Source of the DNA: Blasia pusilla
Taxonomy: Eukaryota > Marchantiophyta > Marchantiopsida > Blasiales
Reading direction: 5' to 3'
Assembly (NCBI GenBank): GCA_050084515.1
Contig: CM114273.1
Location: 18,228,001 to 18,292,000 of the forward strand
DNA length: 64,000 nt
Shown here: in pieces, positions 34,455-48,300 of the stretch
Numbering within the stretch: the first letter of the stretch is position 1
Layout: every line of letters starts with the position of its first letter
Position numbers and translations under genes: made by a program
Notes under the pieces: generated by a model
Databases searched by the model: none
What the model was told of the DNA's origin: nothing
The model's input: the letters and a program-made list of their open reading frames with translations, nothing else

Positions 34455-36229
34455 CCCCGACCTGACTTTTGTCATATTTGTAGGTTCTATTGAGGTATAG
34501 TTTTTCTCTTGTATTGATGGGGGATTCACAGCAAGTTTGCAACTAATGCATCATCTTATTTGACACTTCCATCGGAGTTTGTACTGAAATTGGCGTTGTT
34601 GCCTTAGTGTAGGGCTTCGTGAGATTAGTGGGAGCTCTGGTGTAACTTTAGAGCAAAGGGGTCAAGAATAGGTGAGGTGCCGATGTACAGCTTGACTAAA
34701 TTCTTTCAATTCCCGGTGGATGGGTGCAATGTTTATCAAGACTTTCATCCTGATATTTGTTCAATTTTATATAAATGATCCTGGGAGTGCATGTCCCATT
34801 TCTTTCCCGGAGCTGGAATTCTCTGGTCGCACAATGCGAAGTCATGCCAATTCAGATGAGGAACGGATATTGGGTCTAACCGAATCAGCTTGTACATATA
34901 AGCTCCTTCATATTGACAGACATAATGGTCAGATGGGTTTGTAAATCTTGAGAATTTAAGAAAGTTGCTGTGGTGGTGTAGCAGCATACACTTCATAACG
35001 TAATATTCTTACAGTCGCTAAATGCCTTCCTGTGAAGTTGGATGTGATGGAAGATTATCATCGCATAAAAATCCTGATGACAGTCTTGGGAAGACAACTT
35101 TGCGTCAGGGTCGATGTCGATGCACAGCCAACGTCAATGCCAAGAACCATCTTCTCTGCAGGGTGGTAAGGAGCATATTGTCTGTCTGCATACACACACA
35201 ATGGGTTGGAGTTTACAAACTCCAACACACTCTCAGAGAGAAAATCCCATACAAATGAAGAATTGCGTCAAGCACAGAACATCCCTGGAGAGCCATCCGT
35301 TGGTCATTATGACTGTGCCGCCGAGGCTGTATACTCATCCACCACCCTTATCTTCCAGGGTGTTCAACTCATGTCATACATTTAATCTCAAATGAGATTG
35401 TAAGGTCAGGCAGAGGGGCTAGAGATACTGCAGGATTTTCGTTCTCCAAAACGCTGCAATTTTCAGGGCCTCACGCACCAGGGCCCCACGCACCAGGGCC
35501 TCGGTGGGTTCAGGTTCTATTGAGTCAGGCAGGACTAACCGCGGTCGAGATTGAAAGGTGTAGACGAGTGGCCACTGATAGCAATCTCTGGTGCATCAAG
35601 GCGGTTCACTTAGCAGAGTACGTGGCCCAACCGCAGTGAAGAAGAAGACGTCTCACGCTTTAGATTGAAGGGACAAGGGCACAGATGCTACTGATATTGC
35701 AGGAGCTTTGTTCTTTAAGGCGATTCAACATTCAGCTGTTTCACTTTAATCTGTTGAAGGATACGTCCTCATACGAGAACACAAGACGTGAATCAAAGCG
35801 GAGGTAAGCTCGAAGACAGCCCCACTACCCTACTTCTTACAGTGCTTCCCCCGAATGCTCGTGAAGAAAGTGGACCCTCCGAAATGCTAACCACTTTGAT
35901 GCCTGTCACGACGACTACGGTGAACTGAAATCTCCAACTAAATTTCGAACGATGGCAATTCCCAGGCCTCAATGTGCAGCCCTTGACTCACAGATCAGAT
36001 CCGCCCGAGAGAGAACAAGCAACAGAGTGAAGAATGGGGCAATTTACAGGTTTCGTAGTCAGCAGCACGCATGCCCACGACGAGATAATCCTGTTGAGAC
36101 TTCGAGAAAAGAGACGAAGGGTAGAGGCAGGTAAAATGGCTCAGGAAGAGAATGCTTGAACATCGTTATATACAAGGGAATCTGGAAAAGTGGGTGAGCG
36201 AGTCACCTTCAGAGCGCCGTCCCAATTTC
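34455..36229. other. Intergenic DNA between RIK and YCF33
   Basis: This contains the presumed 3' UTRs of both converging genes. At about 35464-35505 a 15-bp unit (CAGGGCCTCACGCAC) occurs nearly three times in tandem. Open frames are short and unremarkable. Confidence 0.45.
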
Positions 36230-37021
36230 TTATGGAGCATATTCATAGTGGTACTCATTGATGCCTAACATTGCACTCACAGTGAGGCCCACTAAGTAGA
36301 TCGTGCCTGTGACCACAACGACGGACAACACTGCTGTCACTGGGTTCTTGAGAGCATCGACTATAGGCTTCACCAAACTGTAAACACCTCCGGATGCCAC
36401 CGTCAGAAAGTACAATCCGTATCTCCTCATGTTATCCCAGAATTCCTCCATGAGAGGTCCTTCGGGCCCCAGCGCCAGAGCTCTCATGTCCACATCCAAA
36501 GCGCCATTCCTCATATGCGCAGTCGCCGCCTCCGCATCTCCAGCGCTCGTCAAGCAGCCCATTCCAACACCCAGAAGCAGCGTCGCGAGGACCGCCATTC
36601 TTCCAACCTCTCCTTGCACAAGACTATCCACTCCAATTCCCCACGAATCTTCCGCCATCATCACCTTCTCCCCATCCCCAACTCCGAGTCCGACCTCCTC
36701 CATCTCCTCTGCCGATCCTGTCCTCTCTCCAATTCCCCGATTCTCAGCAATCCTCCACCCTCCAGCTACAAAACGATCCTCTTCACCGCAACATTTCGTC
36801 ATTGCCAACGCCGTTCTCTTCCGCTGTGATCGCATCCCACTCTCCCCGACTCCCACCCGCCCCGTTTTCAAACCTGACCTCAGCGAATGCATTCGAGCTA
36901 TGGACGAGCCCAGCTCCATCTGGTTGCCACCTCCGCACCTCGAAGCTCCCTGGGCCACGACGATTTGCTGCGACAATCCCATCCCTAAACTCGCCATGCT
37001 GCCAACCGCTCGCACCATCAC
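36230..37021 (-). CDS. Nuclear-encoded Ycf33 (DUF751) plastid membrane protein
   Basis: A single-exon frame of 263 residues. The last 71 residues (193-263) match the Ycf33/DUF751 family: FWDNMRRYGLYFLTVASGG, then PIVDALKNPVTAVL and LTVSAMLGINEY. They contain two hydrophobic membrane segments around a short KNP turn. Ycf33 proteins are about 65 residues and are plastid-encoded in many algae and made by cyanobacteria; their function is unknown. The long N-terminal extension, rich in Ser/Arg/Gly near its start, suits a chloroplast transit peptide. A hydrophobic stretch at roughly 140-160 (VLATLLLGVGMGCLTSAGDA) followed by AEAATA could be a second, thylakoid-type signal; that is inferred. The start at 37021 is the first ATG of the frame (MMVRAVGSM). 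Confidence 0.85.
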   Translation of the reverse strand: MMVRAVGSMASLGMGLSQQIVVAQGASRCGGGNQMELGSSIARMHSLRSGLKTGRVGVGESGMRSQRKRTALAMTKCCGEEDRFVAGGWRIAENRGIGERTGSAEEMEEVGLGVGDGEKVMMAEDSWGIGVDSLVQGEVGRMAVLATLLLGVGMGCLTSAGDAEAATAHMRNGALDVDMRALALGPEGPLMEEFWDNMRRYGLYFLTVASGGVYSLVKPIVDALKNPVTAVLSVVVVTGTIYLVGLTVSAMLGINEYHYEYAP

Positions 37022-37199
37022 CGCTCACCAAATGCCACTGCTTTCCTCGCAAACAATCCCCAATTCTCTGCTGTTGCGTCTGCGGAAGACTGTCTTTTCA
37101 GTTTTCGGCCGTTAAACCCAAAATCTTATCTTCTGCTGGTCCTCTGTCGCTGTGGGGTGCTTTGGTTTGCCGGGCTCCGTTCTCGTGGACGGACTAGTG

Positions 37200-38800
37200 T
37201 AACGGAGTGTACTCTATTTGTTGTTTGCGTGGACGGAGTTCTACCTGTACGCGGATGGATGGGCGTGAGCTGATTTCGAGGTGCGAAGTGTGTAGGGTAA
37301 GCTTATAAAATGAATTAATTAAATGGGCCAACATGAGGGAAGATCATATATGTTTTTGACTCTATCGCCATGTGCCTTCTTTTAAGTCTTTTCTTTTCTC
37401 GTGATCATATGTACATCGATATAAGTTTCGCTGCAAATTTGATATTTCCTTGAAACTATTTTAGTAGAGTTCTTTTAGGTGCATTAAACTAGTGTAGTTA
37501 GAATGATCACATGTCTATGGGGATGTGTATTTGTTGTGGTGGGTTTTTTCAATACATTTAGGGCCATCATGTCCTTAGGGATGTGTAGTTTTTTTTTATT
37601 GAGAGGGTTAAAAATATATTTAGAGTGATTGCATTTCTCCAGGAATATGTATTTTATTGGGAGAATTAGTAGGACAAAATCAAATCATCAATCACAAGTG
37701 AGTGTAAACAAGGGTATCATTCATGAATATTTCTTTTTCTCCACGCTTGGAAATAATTTTCATAGGGATGCCAAAATTTTTGTTGCAAATCATGTCATGA
37801 ATGACCACCTTCCTTGTCTTCCCAAGATAGAAAAGAGATGCATTCTAAGAGAGACCAAACTATGTCGACATTGATGTGTATCGATTGATGATCCTAGAAC
37901 ACCTGGTTGGGATTTCCCCAAATAGAATCCTATAGTTGTGGTAGAGGCAACCCGTGAACGGACTTCCTCAAAGGACCAAAAAGCACATGCAAACACCACC
38001 TTCCAAGTTGTTGATTCCATCAAACACGACTTGTTTGCATGCCATGTGATGCACAATATAAAAAAAATCTCAACCTCCTTTCTTTGTCACATTCATGCCC
38101 TTGTTCTTTTCTTTTTAAAACCTCCTCCTTCTTTAGGGGTGGGGATCCCCATGATCCCCACCCCCACTTTTTCTTAAAAAGAAAAACCCCTCAATCCCTT
38201 TTTAATGTGTAAAATCCTATGGATTCACTTTCCTACAAAAGATATTAGTATTGAAAAACCTCATACCCCCTTCTTGTAATTTTTGCACTCCACTTCCCCC
38301 CAATTCCTCTATTTTGTCCCCCCCACTAAAGTATCCTTCTAATAATGTAGTGGAGTTGGGCTCAACAAGTCAAAAGGAGATACTTTGATAGAAGATCGAG
38401 AAGGAAGTTGTGTTTACTTAACCCTAGATCACCTCCCTCAAAAGCTAATATAAGCTAATACCCTAAAATTCTATCTAAAGCTTCACTTGCTTACAACATG
38501 CAAACATCCCACATGTTTATGAGGTCCTAAAGGCACATTACTTATGCATCACCATTGAATTGGACTCAAGTGCTTTGCTAAGTTTACTCACGAATTTACA
38601 AGTAAGATCCCACCAAGCCCCTAGATAGAGTAATATACCTTGTTGAAGCTAGGGTGAGCATATCCAAGCATTAATTGGTTATCCAACACTTAGTCACGTT
38701 CAAGGTGCTTGTCCGAATCCAATTTGCTTCACATACCTTAGTTGAGCTTAAAAAAAATCTATCTTGCTCCTTTTTCAAGTTCTCACATTTTCACTAATAA
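37200..38800. other. Intergenic DNA with weak repeats
   Basis: No gene is visible. Between about 37503 and 37690 three diverged units of about 63 bp repeat the pattern (CATGTC..TAGGGATGTGTA..). At 38136-38164 a perfect 12-bp stem (GGGGTGGGGATC) closes a 5-nt loop, within a longer, interrupted inverted repeat ending in TTAAAAAGAAA. Confidence 0.5.
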
Positions 38801-41800
38801 ACCATCCACCGTTGCTTGTCGTGTTCATGCTTACGTAGAACCCTTTGAAAGGGCCTTTCTAGCTCGATCATGTCCATAAGCAAAAACTAAAGGAGATTCA
38901 GCAATTACAAAGTGCTTAGTTGAGTTGTAGCTATACTCAACTATGTCCAACCACAACCACTTTACCTAATCTTGTTCGTCTGCATGCACTTAAATAGTCT
39001 CTTAGGTATTTATTCATGATCAAGTTTATTCGATGTATCTGCCCATCTATTTTTGGATGAAAAGATGTATTAAAGCTCAACTTATTCCTCATCCTTATGA
39101 CTAAATATTTATAGTATGGAATCGTAATTTTTGGGTTTGAATCCAAAAAAAACTCTCCTTGATAACCCATGAGATTTCCACCAACTATCGGGGAAAATCC
39201 AAGAGGTTATGTTACTTACGTAAGGGGTTGCAAAATCCCAACTAGGGATAAATGGTGCCAACTTGCTAGATCAAAATTTACAAGTATTTCATTGTATCTC
39301 TTAGATTTTGGAAGACTTGTGCTAAAGTTCGTGCTAATGCTTTGCAAGAGGCCCTCTAGAATCAACAACGGATGATGTAAGCCTTGTTTCTTCTTATAAA
39401 AATTTCTATTTTTTGGGCAGGTCACATATAAGGTTGCAAGGAAACGTACAAGTACGTCCTAGGGACGAACATGCCGCTCGGGTGCCTACAGCTTGCATCC
39501 TAGCCCAGGTGAGCCCACACTGCTTTTGTCTTAGGTATTTATTCGGATCTGGTATGGCTCGCATGGACATTCCCATCCCGAGGATGGACATAAGTCCGCG
39601 GACATGGACTTTGTCCGTACGCAACCCTGGTCACATAGGTCTTCAACAAATGGGAAGGATCTTCCTTGATGTTGGTCTAGAAGAATCTTTTGGCCAAAAA
39701 AATAGTGAGGGTTTCCCTCCTTTATGTCCAATGAAAGGTCCATCGCGGCACTCCATCAACACTTTAGTTCAAAGCTTACCCTCATTGATATAGATTCGTT
39801 CTTGCTTACATCTTAGCAAACCATGCTTCAAACTTATGTTGGCTAACTTCTTTCCTTGCTTCAACTTCCATAAGTACTCAATTGCTTGGGTAGCTTCATT
39901 TATCCCACGAATCTTTCACTCAAGATTTGTTTCTTTGGGAAACATGACTTTCAAAACTTGTGTTATTAATGGCATATAATCATCCTTGTGACTCAAGGTA
40001 TTAGGGACGACACTATCTTTCCACATCTTGTGGACTATTTCCATATTTATAAGTGCAAATATATCATATCATTGTAGTTTTTTCAGCTCCAGTGCCTTCA
40101 ATTTGATCAATGTGTCATCAATATAGATACTCATATACTCACCCATCTCCTTATGAAAGATGGAGCTCATATATGTTTTGAATGTTGAAGATGTAGTATA
40201 TAAACCAAAGGGCACTGCTACAAACTCAAAGGAACCGTATCTCGTCTTGCACGAAGTCTTCTCCACATCAACCTCCACTACCTAAATCTAGTAATAGCCT
40301 AACTTCAAGTCAATCCTACAGACGTAGTTTTCACGTGACAACCTTTCAGAGAGGTTATCCATCCTTAGAAGGGGGTTAATTCTTCTTCACTATTAGCTTA
40401 ATAATTTCCTAATAGTCAACATATAGTCTCAACTTCCTATGCTTATTCATCCTAAAGAGAACTAGTACTTTTTAAGGTACCTTTGTAGTTTGAATGTGTA
40501 TCCTTTCCAATAGCTCACTCAATTTCTTCTTCAACTTTAGAAGTTAAACTTGATTGAGTCTATGTGGAGCTTCCAAATGTAGTTGAGAACCTAATATCAT
40601 CTTAATATTTTGATTGATTTCCCTTCTTGGTGGTAATCTATTTGGAAGCTTAAAGACATTCCCACATTACTTAATTACTCTCTAAAGTATTTTTGAGCGT
40701 ATTATTGGTCTAGCTAGGTGTTGACTCTTTATCCTAGTGTGCTTCACTTGAAGTCTCTACTTGACACATAAAGTAGAGAAATCTCTCTTCAAACTTGACT
40801 TGGCTTGTAATCATATTTGGAAACAACTCTAGGATCCTCCTTCAATGGAACGTCTAAAACCAACCTCACTTGAAACTGATTGCCTTCACTAAGATGTTGA
40901 GCCTCAATGGTTTGTATCTTAGCTCCACCTCGTACACTCCAAGAATATGTTCCCCAATACTCCTTCTATCATGTTCATTTAGAAAATGGAAAATTCCTCA
41001 TTCAACTTGCATACCTGTAGCCAAATGTTAATCCCAAGTCTAGATCTAATGTTTGGTGAGATTTCACCAACAAAGCGCACTCAAATGAGTTTTTTAGCCT
41101 TCAAGTTGATGGTTAACAAAACCAATATCTTCAATAACCGTAGGCTCAAGAAGGAGCGAGAAGCACCATTATCAATGAGAAACACATCATTGCGATTAGA
41201 GATCTTGCCTCTTAGATACATAAAATAATAAAATAGGGTGTCTTTTTGGTAAAACTTGAAGGTATGTCTCTAGATTACTTGTGACTCAACTACAAATGCT
41301 TAGCAAGGAATGAAATCATGCTCCAATTACCAACCTTAGGCTTCGAACATCTCTTAGATTTTTTCCTAGACTTGCCAAAATTATACCAAGTCACTTTATC
41401 GCCTATATGCTTTGGGTACAGAGGCTCTTTTGATTTCATTTTGGGATTCACTTGTTTTACTTTTGGGATATGGGACTCTCTATGGTCATGTTCACCCCCA
41501 TTCAATCACCTCTTGAATGTCCTCTTGTTCTTCTGAAATCTTTGACGAACCTTTATGCTCAAAAGGCCTCCAAACTTTAACCTCATTGTTCCCGATCCGT
41601 TCCGCCAATTTCAAGAGTTTTGCATAGGTCTTTGGTAGTTTGGACTTCGGAAGAGGGTCCTTTCAAAACTTGGTATGAGTCCACTGAAGAAGATGATCTT
41701 CTTGGTAAAATCATCCCTCTTAGGCAATTATCTTAACTCTGCGATTAACTCTCGCACATACGTGCTCAAGGACTCTACTTCCTTCACCGCCCAAACTCCA

Positions 41801-42300
41801 TACCATCTCAAAACTCTTGGTAATATGGAGTGAATCAATCTCCAATCAAAAAATTTAATTCCTCCCAACCCAAAGAGGATATAATGCTTGATGGGCCGCT
41901 TGCAACCCACCATTGGTCCATTGGAGCACATGATCTTTTAGAAATGTATTACCATAGTGACCTTTTGCTCCTCCTCTGCCTATTGAGCTTCAAAAGCTTG
42001 ATTTTGGTAAGGAAAGCCTTTATCTTACATCAACACCCCAATTTTGTGAATGGAGTAGGAAAAATTTGTCTTACAAAGTTTCATGTTGGAGTCTAGGTAG
42101 GTGGATGCTCAATCCATCTCATGCTTGGAAATCTGCTTACTCTCTTGGGTCATTTTTTCTGACATGATGTTTATTAGTTTGATCACTTAAACTTGGAGCC
42201 GATGATCCCACTAAAGGATTAAGATTTAGGTCATTCTCATACGTAGAACTTGTTGGTATATCAAGGACCATAATATCCTACTTTGGTTCTTGATCTGCAA
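38800..42300 (-). mobile_element. Decayed Ty3/gypsy retrotransposon of a different family
   Basis: Recognisable remnants lie in element order on the minus strand. A gag-like region is at about 42150-41560. RT lies at about 40470-40070, with remnants of the RMNKHRKLR and VDY block, then KTRYGSFEFVAVPFGL and the active site YIDD. Integrase is at about 39170-38940 (NTSFHPKIDGQIHRINLI, the usual FHPQTDGQTERVN motif in altered form). Frames are broken everywhere. The RT and IN sequences are unlike the methyltransferase family and I see no methyltransferase motifs. No clear LTR pair was found. Confidence 0.75.
39432..39627 (-). mobile_element. GC-rich element with GGTTGC inverted ends, copy 2
   Basis: Starts GGTTGCAAGG and ends CCGTACGCAACC, so both ends show the GGTTGC inverted repeat. 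Read on the minus strand it contains GTCCATGTCCGCGGACTTATG, shared with copies at 13866 and 62289. It interrupts the decayed Ty3/gypsy element, so it inserted later. About 196 bp, no coding capacity. Confidence 0.6.
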
Positions 42301-43024
42301 ATGGTTGTTCTTTTGATTTTTGGCGCTTGACCCAATGCCCTAAGTCAAGTGCCAAAACATATATTTTTTTAATGAAAAACACATGTATTGACAATAAAGT
42401 ATCCACCATTGCCATGTTGCAGTCACAAGCTCAAAACAACTACTTTAGGAATAAAAAACCACTACTTAATTTGCGAGTCCTTTATGAGTGTTGAAAACCA
42501 CAACTTAGACTCATGGTTTTGTGGTTCTTGTGCATATTTTTTATGACTCTTTTGCGAGATTTTTACCAGTTGATTTTTTGCAACTTGTCTGCAACTACTT
42601 AGTTTCTCAAAGATTTGAAAATAACTTGCAAAGTTTTGTGTCATTTATGAGCATCTTGCAAGCGATTTGTGGTGAGTTCAAATCCTTTCCTTATCTCTTG
42701 CTCCTCCCCCTCGTCCCCCCTAAGCATCTACACTTCAAATGCAACCTTGTGTTCTCCTAAGTATCTAGTCACAAGCTACCCCAAGTTCATTCTCACTAAA
42801 GTTTGGCTCTTATACCATATGTCGTGCATCTATTCTCTTGAAAGTAAGTCTTATGTCTTACTTATCTATATCCAAACAAATAGCATTATCCATAAGTTGG
42901 GCCCACTTGTTTGCATCCCTTAAGATAATTTGGGTCTTGGGTTATCCCTCAAAATCAAGGGATGTAGACAAGGTAAGATTTTGATCTAATCCTTCACTCC
43001 CTAACAAAATCAAATTATTCAAGA
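42301..43024. other. Intergenic or leader-like DNA
   Basis: No gene. It may include the leader or a decayed LTR of the neighbouring Ty3/gypsy relic, but I could not match it to a second copy. Open frames of 60-84 codons have low-complexity composition. Confidence 0.35.
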
Positions 43025-43029
43025 CTTGA

Positions 43030-44835
43030 GATATCACAACCCTTATAACCAAACGTGCGTCAATGTGAAACATCAGGACTCTAGAAGGCTCATACTAAGA
43101 TGGATGCGCATCGGAGAATTCTCTTGAAGGAGACATGAGATGTGAGATACAAGTAAGGTTGAGGGTTTCATGTGGTAACAATTGCAACTTGGAGAAACCT
43201 CGACCAAACGTGGACCAAGACTTGAGAAGAGTCGAGTCTAGAAGAGTGGGTTGCCAAAGAGGATAACAACCGGAATTGAAACTTGACTAGAGTTTGGTGT
43301 AAAATATGTTATAGGTTGTGACAGCCATAACCGAGATGTGTTTGGGACAAGTAAGATGACGTTCAAAGCTTAAGAAAAGCCAATAACACCGCACCAAAGA
43401 TAAGCAGAGACCAAGAAACTACCCAAAAAAATGTCAAATGGACAGTTGGGTTGAGGGCCAAAACGAGCAGCCCAAAAGTACTTTCCCAAAGGTGGGGGAA
43501 GTTTGGAGAACCCTAGAAGTATATATAAGGGGAGGGTCTCCAAGGGTGCTTGGGATCTGAAGTCTACTTTAGGGAGCCACCTGGAAAACCAAGGGCATGA
43601 AATAGATCAGGAGTTTGGTTATAGGGTGCAAACACCAAGCCAAGTCCAAGGGAGTGAATTTTGGAGGTCACCCTTGGATTCCAACCCGAGACTCAATTAT
43701 TGGGTCTTGTTTAGGGACTTCTGCAAGGTTCATTTGATAGTTGGGGCTGCTAGGCATGCAAGCGTTGTTTTAGGTACCTAAACTATCCAAAAAAAGTATG
43801 TCCCAAGTATAAGAAGAGTTTCCCGTGTTGGGAAGTGAGGAGTTAGGATCGATTGAGCTCAATGAATGGTCCAAGTTGAGAACTTGGGGAGTTGGAAGGT
43901 TGATTGACTCAAACCCAAAATAATAAGAGTGTGTTTGGGTGCTGATGAGCAAAGTGAGCGTGACCTATATAGTGAATGCACGGTTCCACAATATTTGAGA
44001 TTTACATTCAAGAGGAGTAGATGCACGATAGGAGACAAAATTTGTTGATAGTCTAGGGATGCATAATTATGGTAGCGTGTAAGATATCCCAATTTCCTAA
44101 TGGGCCTTGAAGGATTTTCTTATCAAAACTCAATATCTAAGCTCTAGGTGAGCTTGTCAAGGTCTAAGGTTAGGGTCCAAAATTGGACTCCTTGAACTTT
44201 GCTTAAGATCAAACCCAATGCCAATTGCAATATCTCAATCCATTCCATACCCTTGCTTCAATCTCCATGGTTCCCAAGGTTAGTTGTAGGTTCCAAACTC
44301 CCTTGGAGACCCTCCCCATTACATATAGTTCTAGAGAAATTTAGACCATCCTTCTTCCAAAGTATCACTTTTGGGCGGCTCCTTGTGGCCCTTAATCCAA
44401 AAATAGCATTTCAATAGTTCAGAGATTGTTTCAAGAATTTTTCTTATGATTTTTTTTGGATCTTTAGTACGTTGGAACCATCTTCTTACAAGATTTCTAA
44501 CGACACCTTATTAATCCCAAAAAATCTTGAATCTAGCAGTAATGACCTTGAATGTGGAATTCCAAATGCTCGGTCAAGTTCCAAGCTAGGTTGGAGTCTC
44601 CTCGGAGTCCAAATCTTATGGGACTTGAGGCTTGCTTTACTCAAGTTCCACAATGTCTTTGTTCACACTTTTCCATGTCACATTTATCATCATTCAAGAT
44701 GCGTATTAAGGTTCGCGTCTAGCTCTTGCAACTCATGTCTCGCTTTTAAGACCCTTATGCACTTCCATCATAGATTAAGCCTAGAGTTATGATTTTATGT
44801 GTTGTTCCACGTTTGTTTATGAGGGTTGCGACATA
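43030..44835. repeat. Convergent pair of decayed LTR-like repeats
   Basis: The left repeat runs rightward from about 43030 (TATCACAACCCTTATAA) and the right one leftward from about 44835 (TATGTCGCAACCCTCATAA on the minus strand). They match best at 43440-43556 against 44300-44415, sharing CCCTTGGAGACCCTCCCC and CACTTTTGGGC. Weaker similarity continues toward the centre near 43.95 kb. The TGTCACAACCC-like start and a TATATAAGG box near 43520 suggest LTRs. Each repeat is roughly 0.9 kb. The two may be independent solo LTRs or one foldback element. Confidence 0.6.
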
Positions 44836-45394
44836 GGTTGGGCTTTGAGAAAAAAACCATATATTGCCTTATAATCAATATAAGCTAAATATAAGGGGAA
44901 ACCATAGAAGCATGTGAATCAAGTTCTTTTGAAAACTCTACTTGTAGGTATAGGCAAAGAATGTTCATTCATATTAATTTGTAGATAATATCAATAATAT
45001 TCATTTAAAAAAATGTTTCATATAAAGATGACGCATATTGATAAGCATTATCATTTCATTAAAGAGAAGTTTTTAGTAGATGAAGTAGAGCTTACATGTG
45101 TGAGCACAAATGAGCAATTAGATGATCAATGCATTATCTAGAAAGGCATTTGATTTCTTTAAATTCAATTTAGATATTAAGGAGATAAGATTGAACTTAA
45201 GGGGAGCTATTGGTATATGCCCAAGCTTAAGATAAATCTTGTAGATTAGTGTAATGATATTTAGAATGACATGTCAAAAAGTAGTATATGTAGGTTGAGG
45301 TGATTTGTATGCACATATTACTATGTAGGATAAGGTGATAAGCCTTTTGTATGGATTCTAGATTAAACACTTCTTGTCCACATATACAAAATGA

Positions 45395-48300
45395 ACATAT
45401 GTTACTCTAGCCACATTCATCCTTTTCGTTCAAATGACATATGAGGAAGTCAATAGGTGCCTATCTCTACTTGTGTTTCCTCCAACCAATGCCACAAAAA
45501 TCTTTGTACATGATGTACCAAAATGTGGATGTAACGAGATAGATGCTACTAGCGGCCATTGCTACTGTTGAATCCTAGATTGTCTATCCACATGAGATAT
45601 TTCTTGTCCATCGTCTCACCAAATACTTCTCTCTTTGGTATAGAGATAAGTATCTTGAGATACTTATCTTGATACCAAGTACTTGTCTCTATGACGTCTC
45701 TCTATGAGATAGAGATACTTATCTTGATACCAATACTTGACCCATTCATTTAGCTAGTCATGGAGACCAAACCCTCGTCTAGTCAATGAATGACCTCTAA
45801 GTAGCAATCCTAGAATCACAAAATGAATGGTGCTAACCCTATCTACATACTGCACCCCTAACAATGAGACATCTATGGAAAATATTTGCTAGTATCCACA
45901 TACAATGAGTTGTTACTACTCATAGTAGTAACAACTCATATTACTATTGGTTCAAATTTACGATATGGCGTAGTAAGAGTCACTTTGCAGTATTATGTGT
46001 CTCTCCATATAGGTAATTATGTATCCATATGTTGGCATGCAACACTACAACTTTAACCAAACTTGTGTGTATCCCTTCAAAGAGATTCAACACTCTTGCA
46101 TCCTCCTCTAGATATTGCCATGTGACCACTTTGGTATCAAAGAGTGCTATTGTTACCCATTTATATTAGGAGCAACAATTTCACATGATTCCTCATGCTC
46201 CAAAATAGAGGCCTTGCTTCACCTCCTCATAAGCTAGTCTCCACTCTTCTGCAACTTGATGTTTATACCATAAAATTATGATAAAGATTTATCGCATTTC
46301 GGCCAAAGGAAGAGGCCAAGTGCGTTGAATATGACCTATTTCTCTAACGGTCAACCACTGTATGGATGTTATCTTGCAAAAACTCTACTAACCAACTAAC
46401 AATACCATTGCATGTTGCAAATTGTTTCATGGTCTCTCTGTGTGGACCATGACTAATCCCAAAAAATGTAATGGATAGCTATCAGCTAGCTCATCCTACC
46501 ATCACTATCCCAGTCAATCAAAACCTTGCTATCCTCCCAAAAATCAAGGTTGAACCCAAAGGAATATAACACTATACTCTTTACCAACACACCATATGAC
46601 TCTAGTAGCAACATACTCACACATAAGTGCTATCAATCAAATACAGTAAATGGACTATAATCTCTAATCCTTTTTGAGTTGTAAAATTCATGGGAAAAAT
46701 ATCCCAAATCAATGTATATATCTAGAAAGGGGCATTGCTCAATATCTCCTTTTCATATAATGCCCAACACACGGCCTTTCTATGAGAAACCTTAAACCCT
46801 AAGTTCTTGAATGCCGGATCGACTAGGATATAATGTGGATAGTATCATGTACTTGAAAAACTAATCAAGGGTAACACATGATTTTGGTTATCTAACAACA
46901 CCACAATAGGTATCACCATGACTTGCTCCATTGTTGATCTAGTTGGCATATATGCCAACCTAGCAACCAAAACATGCCATGAACCAATGGGGGAAGTCTT
47001 GAACATATGATCCAAGGGAGGATTTACCACCTCCTCACTAGATACTATTGTAAAAATAGCAATAATCTCTACACGCTCATGAAAGTGGTAGAAAAACTTA
47101 ATTGATCCAACTCTTACTATCGCCAAGTCCATGGAAGAAAATAATGGAACCTATAACACCTGAGTGGACATCAAAATAATGCACTCAATATGAGCTTGAC
47201 TTGAGCTCGCACATAAGGAGCCTCGCTAATTCATGATTGTGAGGTACATACTCCACTAGTAGGCATAATTGGTCACCTTATATACCACCATCAATGGTGT
47301 ATGAAGTAGCTCCAAAAATATGAGTAACTAGGGGGCTCTAGCTGATTGCCCATTTATCCCCATTAGTGAGTTTAACTCAATCTCACCTCTCTATGACTTT
47401 GTCATTCATGCAATACTTCGAGCTACCACAAGAACAATATACACCTATGCTGCACTACACATAAACCACATACCATTCAATTTGATCAACACCTACATTA
47501 TGATATACTATGGGTAATATAGTTGAGGTGGAACCTCCCAATTTATAACAATTGCTAATCGGTCATCATCATAACAACAAGCCTATGCTATAACTACTAC
47601 ATTTGAATGAGGATTGTTGCATGTGGTGCACTTCATATATCCGCTTTAGCATATGGTATAGATCATTCACCATTCACCCCTTAACTTTAATCACCTCTAT
47701 TGCCTCAAAGCCCTTGACCATCCTTAGGGTGTATCTTACTATAAAACATGAAATCTCCATCTCCCATATTATTGTATTTATGAAAATTGTTACATTATGA
47801 ATGTGCTTGTGCTATTAGAGGAAGGGCTCGTTGATAAGATGAGCTGCTAACTATCCTTTACCATGCTATCTTTAGTCCCTCTACCTATTGGATCTACCAC
47901 CCATCCAACACATGTTTGTAAAAGTTATTTCTAGTTGGGCTCATAATATCTTCCCTGATCTTTAGTCATATTGATTCTCTCATGTGGTCTTGTGGCATAT
48001 GTGGAATTGATGTAACATGTGGAACTATTGACTCTTATAAGAATCATCTCCTCTTTGCTTACCTTGAGCTCAATCCTCTTTGAAAATTGGAACATAACCT
48101 TTAATGTGGCCGATCCATCTATGAAAATGTTGCATTAGGAACTCTCTATTGTAGAACCTAGCCCAAAGCCCGTTACCAAAATTCTATGGCTTGTGCCTCT
48201 CTTACTCCATGAATGGAAATAATCAACCATCTCATGCGAGTAAACGCCGCTCTGAGGCTCTCATCTTGCCTCCAATGAAAGTCACATAGAGTCTTAAGCT

